Shown: positions 36,557 to 45,446 of the stretch, in pieces
Layout: every line of letters begins with the position of its first letter
How positions within the stretch are numbered: position 1 is the first letter of the stretch
Origin: an uncultured Pseudomonadales bacterium
GTDB lineage: Bacteria > Pseudomonadota > Gammaproteobacteria > Pseudomonadales > Azotimanducaceae
Length of the DNA stretch: 64,000 nt
Assembly (NCBI GenBank): GCA_958296165.1
Contig: OY282447.1
Location: forward strand, 1,674,001 to 1,738,000
Direction: 5' to 3'
Made by a program: the position numbers and the translations under genes
The notes under the pieces: model-generated
Databases searched by the model: none
What the model was told of the DNA's origin: nothing
What the model saw: only the letters and a program-made list of their open reading frames with translations

Positions 36557-37687
36557 TTATTCCAGATCCATTGTCGAACGCACAGTGAACACCATGCCGC
36601 CACGCCTGATGCGATAGCGTTCGTTTGCAAGCGGGGTGGCGATGTGGTTTTCGCCATCGGGATAGCGGTTGCGGAAGGCCCGCACAGGTGCGGCATTCAG
36701 CTGATCCGGGTTGAGCTTGCACTCGACCAAATCCACGCGACCGCCGGTACGGCGAACCACGAAATCCACTGCGCGTTTCGATTTGTCCTGCCAGTAAAGC
36801 ACGGCATCTTCGGCGAAACGCATCCGTAGAGAGTCCAGAACCAAATGCTCCCAAAGCAGGCCCATGTCGTCCTCGCGGATTTCGTTCCAGCCGCGCTCGA
36901 AGGTCACGAAGCCGGTGTCGAAGGCGTAGCACTTCGGGCGGCTGACGATTTCCTGTTTGCCGCCGCCGTGGAACGGGCGCAGCAAACGCACCGCGTGCGC
37001 GACGCGCATCGCTTCGATGTGCGCCTTCACAGTAGGGCGGCTCAATTCCGAGAGCGATGCGAGCTGGCTGATGTCCAGCTGGCCGCCGCTACGGCGCAGC
37101 AGCAGCCGAAAGAGCGTCTGGAAACCCTGCCGGTTGCGAATGCCGAACAATTCGAGAATGTCGCGCGCGTAGAAGCTGTCGATCCACTCGCTGAAGAATG
37201 CGGCATCCTTGCGCTCGGCGAGCAGCGCCTCCGGCAGGCCGCCGTGGAACAGACGGCGGGCGAGGTCGCGAACGCCGAATGCGCCGACGCACTCGTCCCA
37301 AGGCACTGGGCAGAGGTGAATCGACTGCTTGCGCCCGGTCAACGAGTCACGGAACTTCCTCGTGGCGGCCAAGGTGGACGCGCCAGTGGCCAGCACGCGC
37401 AACCCCGGATGCTCGTCCGCCGCTATCTTCAGGAGCAGGCTGGGGTCTTTGAGGCGGTGTACCTCGTCGAAGATCACAGTGGCGTCCGGTGCCAAGCCGC
37501 CGTACAGCTGCTCCGGGTCTGCGGCAGCGCGTTGCGTGGAGGGCAGATCGCAGTTCATGTACACCGCCCCCGGCAGCACTTTTGTCAGTGTGGTCTTGCC
37601 AACGCGCCGCACGCCAGATAGCCACACGATGGGCCGTCGAGCCCATGCGTCGCGGATTGCGCTGAGCCATATGGAGCGCTCAACCAT
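36557..37687 (-). CDS. ATP-binding protein with DUF4143-type C-terminal domain
   Basis: 376 residues. N-terminal AAA-type ATPase: Walker A GVRRVGKTTL (about 25-34), Walker B VIFDEVHRL (about 72-80) and the sensor-like LATGASTLAATR. The C-terminal half (about 190-376) has the DUF4143 layout: a helix-turn-helix-like segment (LSELSRPTVKAHIEAMR), then KCYAFDTGF and DFVVRRTGGRVDLVECK, which resembles a PD-(D/E)xK nuclease-like core. Such proteins are common accessory genes of unknown function. Confidence 0.85.
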   Translation of the reverse strand: MVERSIWLSAIRDAWARRPIVWLSGVRRVGKTTLTKVLPGAVYMNCDLPSTQRAAADPEQLYGGLAPDATVIFDEVHRLKDPSLLLKIAADEHPGLRVLATGASTLAATRKFRDSLTGRKQSIHLCPVPWDECVGAFGVRDLARRLFHGGLPEALLAERKDAAFFSEWIDSFYARDILELFGIRNRQGFQTLFRLLLRRSGGQLDISQLASLSELSRPTVKAHIEAMRVAHAVRLLRPFHGGGKQEIVSRPKCYAFDTGFVTFERGWNEIREDDMGLLWEHLVLDSLRMRFAEDAVLYWQDKSKRAVDFVVRRTGGRVDLVECKLNPDQLNAAPVRAFRNRYPDGENHIATPLANERYRIRRGGMVFTVRSTMDLE

Positions 37688-37719
37688 AAGCGTATTTTAC
37701 ATTTGGCGCACTGAATGGA

Positions 37720-37729
37720 AAGTATACTT
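37720..37729 (-). promoter_or_regulatory. Perfect palindrome AAGTATACTT upstream of the DUF4143-type gene
   Basis: 10-bp perfect palindrome 33 bp before the start, containing TATACT, which could serve as a -10 element. It is flanked by direct repeats GGAAAGT (37718-37724 and 37732-37738). A possible operator or promoter in a locally A/T-rich stretch. Confidence 0.3.
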
Positions 37730-37770
37730 GCGGAAAGTGTGCCTGCGGAGGGTCGTCTAGCGAACGCCGC

Positions 37771-39435
37771 CTAGCTGCCTGGGGATACCGGCGGCAGCGT
37801 TGCGCCGGGCCCGGACTCGAGCTGCAAAGCGAGATCGGCGCACTGCCGTTCACGCAGCAGAGCCGTGAGTGCGGCGAAGCTCTCGCGGGCGTTGCCGGCC
37901 GGCGTCCAGTTGACGATCAGCTGTCCGCTGGCCGCTTGCGTGTTGACTGCCTCGGCAAGAGCGTTGGCCACGAGCGCCTCCTCGGCCGCTTGGCCGACTG
38001 CATCCGCCTGCTGTACGGACATCTCGTCGGCGCGGCAGATCACGGTCATCGAGAAGGGCAGGCTGGGCGGCTTGTCGGCGAACGGCAGAGTGTTCGGAGT
38101 CACCGCCACTGCCGTGCTGAGCTTCAAGGGCCGGGCCGCGCCGACATCGTAGGCGAGCTCCAAGAACCACGCCGTCCAGCCAGTTTCCGGCGCCGCCACA
38201 CGAGCGACGTAGAGCCCGGGCTCGGCGGGTTGCAGCAAGGTGTTGGTGTAGCGCTGGCCGGCCTCGATGCGGAAATCCCGCGCGTGTACGTTGGTCGATT
38301 GCCACAGCCGCACGGCCTGCGGTTCATCCACCGTCAGCACCCGCAGCGTGCCGTCTGCGGAGTGCGTCCAGGAAAACTGCGGCGGTTTCCGCCCGCGCAA
38401 GATCAAGCTGTGGAAGGCGACGATGGAGTCCACCGCGTCTGTTCCCTGCAAGCTGTGGTCGGCGTTCGGCACGTAGCGCAGGTAGTTCTCGCCGCGCAGC
38501 TCCGGCCAATAGAACTGCGATGAATCCGGCAGAAAGAATTGGTCGCCGGAGGCGTTCAACACCAGCTTCGGCATGGTCAGGCGATGGCGGTAGTAGTAAG
38601 GGTCCACTAACCGATATGCCTCGGCCAGGCGTGGGTGGTCGAAGCGCTCCATGATGCGATGGTTGACGTAGTCCCCCACCGAAGGCGCCCAGAACCCGTA
38701 GGCGGCGAAGTGGTGGCGCATGGACGGGTCGACGTTCAGGACGTCGATGACGACGGGGATGATCGCGACTACGCGCTCGTCCATGGCGCCGGTGAGCCAA
38801 GTGGTCCAGCCGCGTTTGGAGCCGCCGGCCACCACGAAGCGATCGACGTTGCGTTCGCCGCCATGCTCGGACGCCATCACTGCGCTTACCGTGTCCATGG
38901 CCCGCACCGCGCTTTTCACCATCGCGTTGCGCGGCAGCCAACGGGCTTCGCCGGTTTGCATGAACTGATCCCAAGCGTAGGCGATGAGGTCGTCCTCGTA
39001 GCGCGGCTGGCCGTCGTCGTGAAAGATCAACGGCTGGTTGGGCACCATGCCAAGCTCGGCGACTACGCTGCCAGTAGCGCCGGCGATCGCTGCCATGCGC
39101 TCGCTCGACTGCGCTGGCGGCTCGCCGCCGTTGCTTCCGCCGCCGATATAGAGCATGGCGATGTCGGAAACGACCGCGTCCGGGATCGTCAGCGTGAGCC
39201 AGTGCTGCCATTCGCTGCGATCCACCTCGGCCGGGGTCAGCCAGTGTTGCGACACCATGCTCACCACTATGGTGGCGATGCCGTCGCCCTCGTGCGTCGC
39301 CACAATCCGCCAAGCGTAGGCGTCGTCCTGGGACTTCACATAATCGTCGATGATCGTCCGCTGGGGCAGCTCTTGGGCATTGGCTGAAACGAGGAAGATC
39401 ATCGCTAGGGCGGCAAGTAGGCGAGTTGGTTTCAT
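37771..39435 (-). CDS. PhoPQ-activated pathogenicity-related (PqaA-like) protein
   Basis: 554-residue exported protein. The start at 39435 gives a signal peptide (MKPTRLLAALAMIFLVSANA). The body matches the PqaA family, an alpha/beta-hydrolase-like fold: nucleophile elbow FVVAGGSKRGWTTWL, IIPVVIDVLNV, PKLVLNASGDQFFLPDSSQF (with Asp) and NADHSL (His). Two Trp/Tyr-rich segments follow (HWLTLTIPDAV is near the N-terminus). Substrate unknown. The gene diverges from the GPH-type transporter gene, so they may serve one pathway. Confidence 0.85.
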   Translation of the reverse strand: MKPTRLLAALAMIFLVSANAQELPQRTIIDDYVKSQDDAYAWRIVATHEGDGIATIVVSMVSQHWLTPAEVDRSEWQHWLTLTIPDAVVSDIAMLYIGGGSNGGEPPAQSSERMAAIAGATGSVVAELGMVPNQPLIFHDDGQPRYEDDLIAYAWDQFMQTGEARWLPRNAMVKSAVRAMDTVSAVMASEHGGERNVDRFVVAGGSKRGWTTWLTGAMDERVVAIIPVVIDVLNVDPSMRHHFAAYGFWAPSVGDYVNHRIMERFDHPRLAEAYRLVDPYYYRHRLTMPKLVLNASGDQFFLPDSSQFYWPELRGENYLRYVPNADHSLQGTDAVDSIVAFHSLILRGRKPPQFSWTHSADGTLRVLTVDEPQAVRLWQSTNVHARDFRIEAGQRYTNTLLQPAEPGLYVARVAAPETGWTAWFLELAYDVGAARPLKLSTAVAVTPNTLPFADKPPSLPFSMTVICRADEMSVQQADAVGQAAEEALVANALAEAVNTQAASGQLIVNWTPAGNARESFAALTALLRERQCADLALQLESGPGATLPPVSPGS

Positions 39436-39504
39436 GTACGATGACCTATCGAGGGACGGGCTCGCGATGATAGACCGTGTACGCGTCATGCGCCGGCCAG
39501 CGGC

Positions 39505-40923
39505 ATGAACCAAGGCCGTTTGCCGACCCGCTGGCTGATCTGGCACGGCGCAGGCCAAGCCGGACATTCCGTGCAGGGCTTCCTGCTCGGTTTCCTGTTC
39601 ATCTACTACAACCAAGTCATCGAGCTCTCCGGCACATGGACCGGGCTCGGCCTGTCCTTCGCCATCATCGCCGACGGCATCTCGGATCCGGTCGCCGGCT
39701 CTTGGTCGGACGGCTTCCGCTCGCGCCGCTGGGCGCGTCGCCATCCGTTCATGTTCGCGTCCATCCTGCCGGTTGCGATTCTTACGGTGCTGTTGTTCTC
39801 GCCGCCCGCCGGCCTGTCCGAGTTCGGCCTCTTCCTCTGGTTCACGATCACATACGCGCTTATGCGCACCGCGCTGACCTTCTACAACGTTCCGTATCTT
39901 GCGCTTGGCGCAGAGGTCACCAACGACTATCAGGAACGCACGAGAATCCCCGTCTACCGGGCCATGATCGGCGCGACAGCCGCGCTGCTTGTGGCCGCCA
40001 TTGGCTGGAACCTGGTGTTCATGAGTACCGAAGCCACCCCCCATCCGCAGCTAGAGATCAGTCGCTATCCGTCCTTCGCCATCGCGTCCGCACTTGTCAT
40101 GGCGATTCTGATGGGTCTGTCGGCCTTGAAGACGATGGATGTCATCCCGAACCTTCCGAGCACCACCTTGGCGGGACGTCGGTTCAACGCCGTCAACATG
40201 TTCCGCGATCTGTGCGATGCGTTGCAGAGCGTTCCCTTTCGAGCGTTGTTCTCCGGCCACTTGGTATGCACCGTCTATTGGGGTACTTCGGGCACCTTGG
40301 CATTGCACTTGAAGACCTACTTCTGGGAACTCGACAGCTTCGGCATGCAGTGGTGGCACTATGCCGGCATTGCCGGAGGCATCGTCGGCACGCCGTTGAC
40401 GTTGTACTTCAACCGCCTGCTGGACAAGAAGTGGACCGTGATCCTCGGCGTGGTGGGTTGCGTGCTGGCTGTGACCGGGCCGGTCATGCTGGAGCTGAGC
40501 GGGCTAATGCTCGATCGGGGCTTGATGCTGTTGTGGTTCTTGGTTTTCATGTCTTTCCTAAGCTCCTTCGCCATCGCGCCAGTGTCCGTAACCGTGGCGT
40601 CGATGATGGGCGACATGGCAGACGAGCACGAGCTCCGCAAGGGTACGCGGCAGGAAGGCGTCTACTTTGCGGCGTTTCACTTCGCAGAAAAGGGCACTGG
40701 CGCCATCGCCCCTCTGCTGGCCGGCATCGCAGTGGACATCGTCGGCTTGGATCCCGGCTCAAAGCCCGGCGGCGTGCCGCCGCAAGTGTTGTTCGACTTC
40801 GGACTGATCTACGCGGCGATGGCCGTGTTCGTGCTGCTGGCCATCTGGGCGTTCTGGCCGTACAACCTGAACCGTAGGCGCCATGCGCGAATACTCGAGG
40901 CGCTAGGGAGGCGCCGGGCGTAG
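39505..40923 (+). CDS. MFS transporter of the GPH (MelB-like) cation symporter type
   Basis: 472-residue inner-membrane protein with about 12 TM helices. The N-terminal half carries the GPH-type segment ADGISDPVAGSWSDGFRSRR and RRHPFMFASILP. Later comes YNVPYLALGAEVTNDYQERT, the family's conserved loop between helices 4 and 5. Members usually import sugars or glycosides with Na+ or H+; the substrate cannot be read from the sequence. Divergent from the PqaA-like gene. Confidence 0.87.
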   Translation: MNQGRLPTRWLIWHGAGQAGHSVQGFLLGFLFIYYNQVIELSGTWTGLGLSFAIIADGISDPVAGSWSDGFRSRRWARRHPFMFASILPVAILTVLLFSPPAGLSEFGLFLWFTITYALMRTALTFYNVPYLALGAEVTNDYQERTRIPVYRAMIGATAALLVAAIGWNLVFMSTEATPHPQLEISRYPSFAIASALVMAILMGLSALKTMDVIPNLPSTTLAGRRFNAVNMFRDLCDALQSVPFRALFSGHLVCTVYWGTSGTLALHLKTYFWELDSFGMQWWHYAGIAGGIVGTPLTLYFNRLLDKKWTVILGVVGCVLAVTGPVMLELSGLMLDRGLMLLWFLVFMSFLSSFAIAPVSVTVASMMGDMADEHELRKGTRQEGVYFAAFHFAEKGTGAIAPLLAGIAVDIVGLDPGSKPGGVPPQVLFDFGLIYAAMAVFVLLAIWAFWPYNLNRRRHARILEALGRRRA

Positions 40924-40940
40924 GCCGGGCGTAAGAGGCG

Positions 40941-42923
40941 TCAGTCGAGCGCGGTTAACGTCAACTCGCTTTCAGCGGCGTCTTCGCACCTGCGGCGAGC
41001 GTGGCCGGGGTCGTCCGGCGCGGGTGCTTCTTTCACTTCCTCGGATTCCAAGGCCGCCAAGCCTTCCTCCACGCGCTTGGCTTTCGCTGCGTCCCACCAC
41101 CAAGCGTCGACAAACGGCACGCGGTTGAGCTGGTCGCTGCGCACCTCGCCGAACTTGTCCCAATGCACTAGGCGGAAGCCGGGCTGCGAGCCTAGCGGGA
41201 TGAAGTAGAAGTTCCACATGACGACCCGATCCAGCGCACGGGTGGCGGCGTAGAGCTCTTCTGCGCTGCGGGCGCCGATAATGGCATCGATCAAGCTGTC
41301 GATCACCGGGCTGCGCACCCGTGCCCAGTTCTGGCCGTAGTCCTGACCGGCAGCCGCACTGCCAAACCAGTTGCGCAGCTGCAAGCCCGGCGTGTGGCCC
41401 GGCCCCAGGCGCACGGAATTGCCGTCGAACTTGCCAGTGCGACTGCGATACAGCCACTGCGAGACTTCCGGTGCGCGTCCGGTGGCTTCGATGCCGACTC
41501 GTTCTAGATTGCCCACCAGAGACAGGTTCTGGCGTATGGAGTAGTAGGAAACGCCGATGAAATCGAGCGTGAACGGCTGCCCGGATTCGACGTTGCGCAT
41601 CTTGCCGTCGCGCACCTCCAAACCGGATTCCTTGAACAGTTCGAGGGCGCGTGCGATGTTGTGACGCTGCGGGCCGCAGCCGTTGCTTGGCGGATGCCGG
41701 AACTCTTCCGTGAACACCCGCGCTGGCAGTTGGTCGCGCCACGGTGCCAAGAGCGCCAGTTCGTCGGCACTTGGCGGGCCGCTGTGCGCCATTGGCGAGT
41801 TCTGGAAGAAGCTCACGCCGCGCAGGTAGAAGTCGTGGAACAGCACGCGGTTGGTCCAGTCGAAGTCGTACAGCAGCCATAGCGCTTCGCGGACGCGGAT
41901 GTCGTCGAGCGGCTTGCGCTCGGTGTTCCAGAAAATGGGCCACCACAGCCCCTCCACACGCGCCAGCGGGCGCAGATCGCGCTTGAAGAGCCCTGCCTTC
42001 ACGGCCGGAAAGTCGTATTGCGTCGCCCAGTTCTTCGACACGCCCTCCTCGCGCACGTCGAAGGCATGGCCCTTGTGGGCTTCCAGCATCACGCCTTCGT
42101 CGGCGAAGTAGTCGAACTTGATGCGCTCGAAGTTGTAGCGGCCTTTGTTGACGGGGATGTCGCGGCCCCAGTAGTCGTGCTGGCGCTCGTATTCGAGCAG
42201 CCGGCCGGTGTCGGCGCGAACGAGCCGGTACGGGCCGCTGCCCAAGGGCGGGTCGACGGTGGTCTTGGAGATGTCGTGCGCCTGCCAGTAATGCTTCGGC
42301 ATGATGCTGTAGCCGCCGATGGCGAACGGCAGGATGGGGTTGCGTTCGATGTCCGGCTTGCGCACGAAGCAGATCTCGCGTTCGCCGAATATGAAGATGT
42401 CGTCTATCTCCGCGAGCACCGTGCGCAACGCTACCGAACCGTGCTGCTGGAACATCTCGAACGAGAACAGCACATCCTCAACGGTGATCGGCTGGCCATC
42501 GTGCCAGTGGGCGTCTGGGCGCAGTTTGAAGGCGATCCACGCTAGCTCCGGCTCCGTGGCGACCCCTTCCGCCAAGCGTCCGTAGTGGCTCACTGGCTCG
42601 TCGATGGCAGGCTCCAAGAGGCGGTCGTACACCAGCCCGCCGTTGAGGTCGTAGCCGGCGGCGTTGCGCCCCTTCTCCAGGATCACGTTGTAGTTGTCGA
42701 ACGTGCCCATTTGCGGCAGACGCATCTCGCCGGTCTTGGGCGCGGCGGGATTGGTGTACTCGAAGTGAGTGAAGTCGGCGCGATACTTGAGCGGCAGCAT
42801 GTAGGAGATGCCGTGCCCATAGTGCGGCTCGACGCAAGGCGGTTCCGCCGCCGCAGCCACCGCAGCGCACAGCAATGCCAGCACCGCACAGTGCATGGCC
42901 GCAAGACGACGGGGATCTACCAT
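40941..42923 (-). CDS. Extracellular solute-binding protein family 5 (YejA-like)
   Basis: 660-residue periplasmic binding protein for an oligopeptide-type ABC importer. Signal peptide is evident (MHCAVLALLCAAVAAAA, starting at the Met10 alternative start or from Met1). Family features: GISYMLPLKYRADFTHFEYTN in two pieces near the mature N-terminus, ASNP-like TNPAAPKTGEMRLP, FKLRPDAHWHDGQPITVEDVLFSF split across 140-165, and PLGSGPYRLVRAD. This set is characteristic of YejA. A YejF-like ATPase is encoded 15 kb away; the permeases YejB/YejE are not in the window. Confidence 0.87.
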   Translation of the reverse strand: MVDPRRLAAMHCAVLALLCAAVAAAAEPPCVEPHYGHGISYMLPLKYRADFTHFEYTNPAAPKTGEMRLPQMGTFDNYNVILEKGRNAAGYDLNGGLVYDRLLEPAIDEPVSHYGRLAEGVATEPELAWIAFKLRPDAHWHDGQPITVEDVLFSFEMFQQHGSVALRTVLAEIDDIFIFGEREICFVRKPDIERNPILPFAIGGYSIMPKHYWQAHDISKTTVDPPLGSGPYRLVRADTGRLLEYERQHDYWGRDIPVNKGRYNFERIKFDYFADEGVMLEAHKGHAFDVREEGVSKNWATQYDFPAVKAGLFKRDLRPLARVEGLWWPIFWNTERKPLDDIRVREALWLLYDFDWTNRVLFHDFYLRGVSFFQNSPMAHSGPPSADELALLAPWRDQLPARVFTEEFRHPPSNGCGPQRHNIARALELFKESGLEVRDGKMRNVESGQPFTLDFIGVSYYSIRQNLSLVGNLERVGIEATGRAPEVSQWLYRSRTGKFDGNSVRLGPGHTPGLQLRNWFGSAAAGQDYGQNWARVRSPVIDSLIDAIIGARSAEELYAATRALDRVVMWNFYFIPLGSQPGFRLVHWDKFGEVRSDQLNRVPFVDAWWWDAAKAKRVEEGLAALESEEVKEAPAPDDPGHARRRCEDAAESELTLTALD

Positions 42924-42993
42924 GACGGCGGACCCCGCATCAATTTGTTACGGCAAGCCCAAGCCGAAGCGGGCAGGTGCCGAATCGCGCCGG

Positions 42994-43218
42994 CTAGAAC
43001 CGGTGCGTCGTGCCACCGTTGACGACCGCCTTTGGGCGCACTTGGTGGGGTTGTCCGCCGCCGCGGATGCGTTCGTAGACCTCCTCGCGATGCACTGGCA
43101 GCTCGCGTGGCGCGTTGACGCCGACGCGAACTTGATTGCCCTTGACGCCCAATACCGTCACGGTGATGTCGTCGCCGATCATGAGAGTCTCGCCGACGCG
43201 CCTAGTGAGAATCAACAT
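42994..43218 (-). CDS. csrA: Carbon storage regulator CsrA
   Basis: RNA-binding translational regulator that recognises GGA-containing leaders. 74 residues with the canonical [18 protein letters not shown] start, [14 protein letters not shown] core and REEVYERI helix; Arg44-type RNA contact region [10 protein letters not shown] is seen as [11 protein letters not shown]. The C-terminal tail ([13 protein letters not shown]...) is longer than in E. coli CsrA (61 aa). The start is fixed by a near-perfect Shine-Dalgarno sequence. Confidence 0.95.
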   Translation of the reverse strand: MLILTRRVGETLMIGDDITVTVLGVKGNQVRVGVNAPRELPVHREEVYERIRGGGQPHQVRPKAVVNGGTTHRF

Positions 43219-43225
43219 GCCAATT

Positions 43226-43231
43226 CCTCCT
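43226..43231 (-). promoter_or_regulatory. Strong ribosome binding site of csrA
   Basis: AGGAGG on the minus strand, 7 bases before the csrA ATG. It contains GGA, so it could also be a CsrA autorepression site, as in E. coli. Confidence 0.6.
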
Positions 43232-43486
43232 TTAGTGTCCTTCGTTCGTTGGCCTGTGTGCGGACGAGCTTCCGTTCGTCCTCACAGCGACGCCGACCGG
43301 GCTTCCCCACCCAAGCCGACGCCATCCGTGCCTCTGGCATGGCCAACCGCTCCGTTCGTATAGACAGAAGCGACTGGGCCAATGCTCTCAATTGTGGCGC
43401 AATTGGCAGCGCAACAACACCCCCCATTTTTGTCTGCTCTTAGCCCGCCTTGCTTGCCTCGTCCGTGCCGGCAAAGCCGCTGTTGG

Positions 43487-44119
43487 TTAGGCCAAGAGCG
43501 CCATGAAAGCGGGCTGTGCGGCAGCCTTGAAAGGGCCATAGCCGGGCACCACTAGGCGGTGGCAATGCAGGGCCAAGCGGGGTGCGGCCTGTTCGGGCGC
43601 GCCCGGCGCTCCATAGAGGTGGTCGCCGGCGACCGCATGGCCAATCCAAGCGAGGTGGACGCGAATCTGGTGCCCGCGCCCGGTTAGCGCCTGTACCGCG
43701 AGCAGCGTGCGGCGGCGCGACTGCGCGAGCACGCGAATGCGCGTTGTGGAAGCCAAGCCGTCGCTCGAATCGATGCTCCAACCATGCGGCGAGGAACGGA
43801 TCTCCTCGCGCAAGCCGGCAACGCGGTAGCGGCTCTTTCGACCACGCTTGAGCGGCAGCGAAATAGTCAACGTGCGGCGAGCGGGGATGTGGCCGCAGAC
43901 CACCGCTAGGTAGTGCTTGCCGATGGCGCGTTGGCTAAAGGCGCGGGTGATCGTGCGCTGGCAATCTTCCGTGAGGGCTACCAGCATTGCGCCGCTGGTG
44001 CCCTTGTCGATCCGATGCACCAAGCGAGGCCGTGGATAGAGCGACTTCAGTTCATCCCAAAGGCAAGGTGCGCCCGTGCGGTCTGCCAATACCGACACAC
44101 CGCTCGGCTTGTCCAGCAC
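43487..44119 (-). CDS. RluA-family pseudouridine synthase
   Basis: 210 residues. Catalytic-domain motifs: LDKPSGVSV (about 2-10), the active-site Asp in RLVHRIDKGTSG (about 33-44), YLAVVCG, and the C-terminal TGRGHQIRVHLAWIGHAVAGD. It isomerises uridine in rRNA or tRNA; the exact site is unknown, and no S4 domain is present. The GTG at 44119 begins mid-motif. Codons before it (reading LFKCLFEDGQLL) are clearly homologous, back to a stop at about 44168, but lack a standard start, so the N-terminus may be shorter than normal or begin at a CTG. Confidence 0.82.
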   Translation of the reverse strand: MLDKPSGVSVLADRTGAPCLWDELKSLYPRPRLVHRIDKGTSGAMLVALTEDCQRTITRAFSQRAIGKHYLAVVCGHIPARRTLTISLPLKRGRKSRYRVAGLREEIRSSPHGWSIDSSDGLASTTRIRVLAQSRRRTLLAVQALTGRGHQIRVHLAWIGHAVAGDHLYGAPGAPEQAAPRLALHCHRLVVPGYGPFKAAAQPAFMALLA

Positions 44120-44174
44120 GAGCAGTTGGCCGTCCTCGAACAGGCACTTGAACAGCGGCTTGACCTAAGCGAAC

Positions 44175-45338
44175 TCACGCCGCCAAGCGGCTGGCGATGG
44201 TGATGGCGGCGGCGGCGAGCCGGCTCGCCTTGTCCATGTCCACCGTTTCGGGCAAGACGTCTTCTGGATGGTGGAACCAATGGTTCGTGCCCAGATAGGA
44301 GACGTAGCGGCCGCCTAAGTCGTAGATGTTGCGGGCTTCGCCGCCCGGCCGCTTGCCCAGCGGCGCGACATCCGCTGGCGGTGCGCCGGCCGCTGCCATT
44401 GCCTCGGCTGCCAGCGCTTGCAGTTGCGCGTCGGACGCCTGCAATCGCGCCCGCGAGTCGCGGGAGGCGAAGTTTGCGCCCAAGTGCATCCAGGCATGGG
44501 CGTCGGTGGCCAGTGCGGCGTTTTGTTCGAGAAAGTGTGCGAGGCCCAAGTGCCCCAGCTCGTGGCCGCTGGTGGCGACGAAGACGACGTTTCGGCGCGG
44601 CTGATTGGCGGCGAAGTGGCGCAGCAAAGCCAACCAGACGGCGATGCCGCCGCCGCGCTCGGCGGTGCTCTGCCACCACGAGCTCTTTGGCGTCATGACC
44701 ACCACGGGCGGCAGTGCCGGCTGCAAGCCGGCGACGCCGGTCTCCACGTTGACGCCGTGTGCAGCCTCGAAGGCGACGTCGACGGTCACCTGCACCGGCG
44801 CGGGCGCTTCTGCGAGGCTGCGCAGCCAAGGCTCGTACTCGGTAGCCACTTGCAGAACCGGCGGCCCGGAGGGCGCGTTGAAGCGATCCGCATTCTGCAA
44901 AGCCAACCCCGGCAAACGTGCGTTCAGCTTGGCGACTGTGACCAAGGCCGGATGAGCGTTCGCCGCCCGGGCGTGCGCGACGAAGGGGTTGCCGTCGCCA
45001 GCGTCCGGCCCCAATGCGCCGAGACCGATGTTCGTAGGTTCCGAAGGCAGCGCGGCCAGCCGCGCGCGGACGCCGTCCGGGCCAGTGGTGCCGCCATCGA
45101 AGAGCGGCACGCCGGTTGCGACTCGATCGCCGGCTCGAATCTCGCATCGTCGTAGTGCCCAGCGGCGCAGATCGAATCTGTGCAACTGCGCGGACAGCCC
45201 GGCTTCGCTCACCAAGCCGGCCAGCCACTCGGCGGTGCGCAGATCGCCGGGCGTGCCTGTGCGGTGCAGCTCGGGGATTTCCCAGCCGCGGATGTCCTCG
45301 GCGACGCGTGTACTAAGGGTGGCATTGGCAGCGCTCAT
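44175..45338 (-). CDS. M28-like zinc peptidase
   Basis: 387 residues without a signal peptide. Resembles M28/M20-type metallopeptidases: early HRTGTPGDLRTAEWLAG and VFVATSGHELGHLGLAHF (about 253-270) with the metal-binding His/Glu, then GGEARNIYDLGGRYVSYLGT and a final NHWFHHPEDVLPETVDMD containing His residues. The classical metal-bridging Asp motif is less clear, so activity is inferred. Convergent position next to the pseudouridine synthase. Confidence 0.72.
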   Translation of the reverse strand: MSAANATLSTRVAEDIRGWEIPELHRTGTPGDLRTAEWLAGLVSEAGLSAQLHRFDLRRWALRRCEIRAGDRVATGVPLFDGGTTGPDGVRARLAALPSEPTNIGLGALGPDAGDGNPFVAHARAANAHPALVTVAKLNARLPGLALQNADRFNAPSGPPVLQVATEYEPWLRSLAEAPAPVQVTVDVAFEAAHGVNVETGVAGLQPALPPVVVMTPKSSWWQSTAERGGGIAVWLALLRHFAANQPRRNVVFVATSGHELGHLGLAHFLEQNAALATDAHAWMHLGANFASRDSRARLQASDAQLQALAAEAMAAAGAPPADVAPLGKRPGGEARNIYDLGGRYVSYLGTNHWFHHPEDVLPETVDMDKASRLAAAAITIASRLAA

Positions 45339-45446
45339 CGCCTAGACCACGTCTGTGCCGGCCCACATCTGGGCGTAGTCAGTTCTTCCACGTGCGGTTC
45401 CCGTTCGTTGCCGCGCTAAGGTTCTTAACGGTCGTTGGCGCATCGA

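Noticed and set aside
43389-43415. tRNA-like D-arm (GTGGCGCAATTGGCAGCGCAAC) upstream of csrA
   Set aside because: No matching acceptor stem, anticodon arm or T-arm (no GGTTCRANNCC) within tRNA distance; it is better explained as a chance inverted repeat CAATTG-TGGCG-CAATTG.
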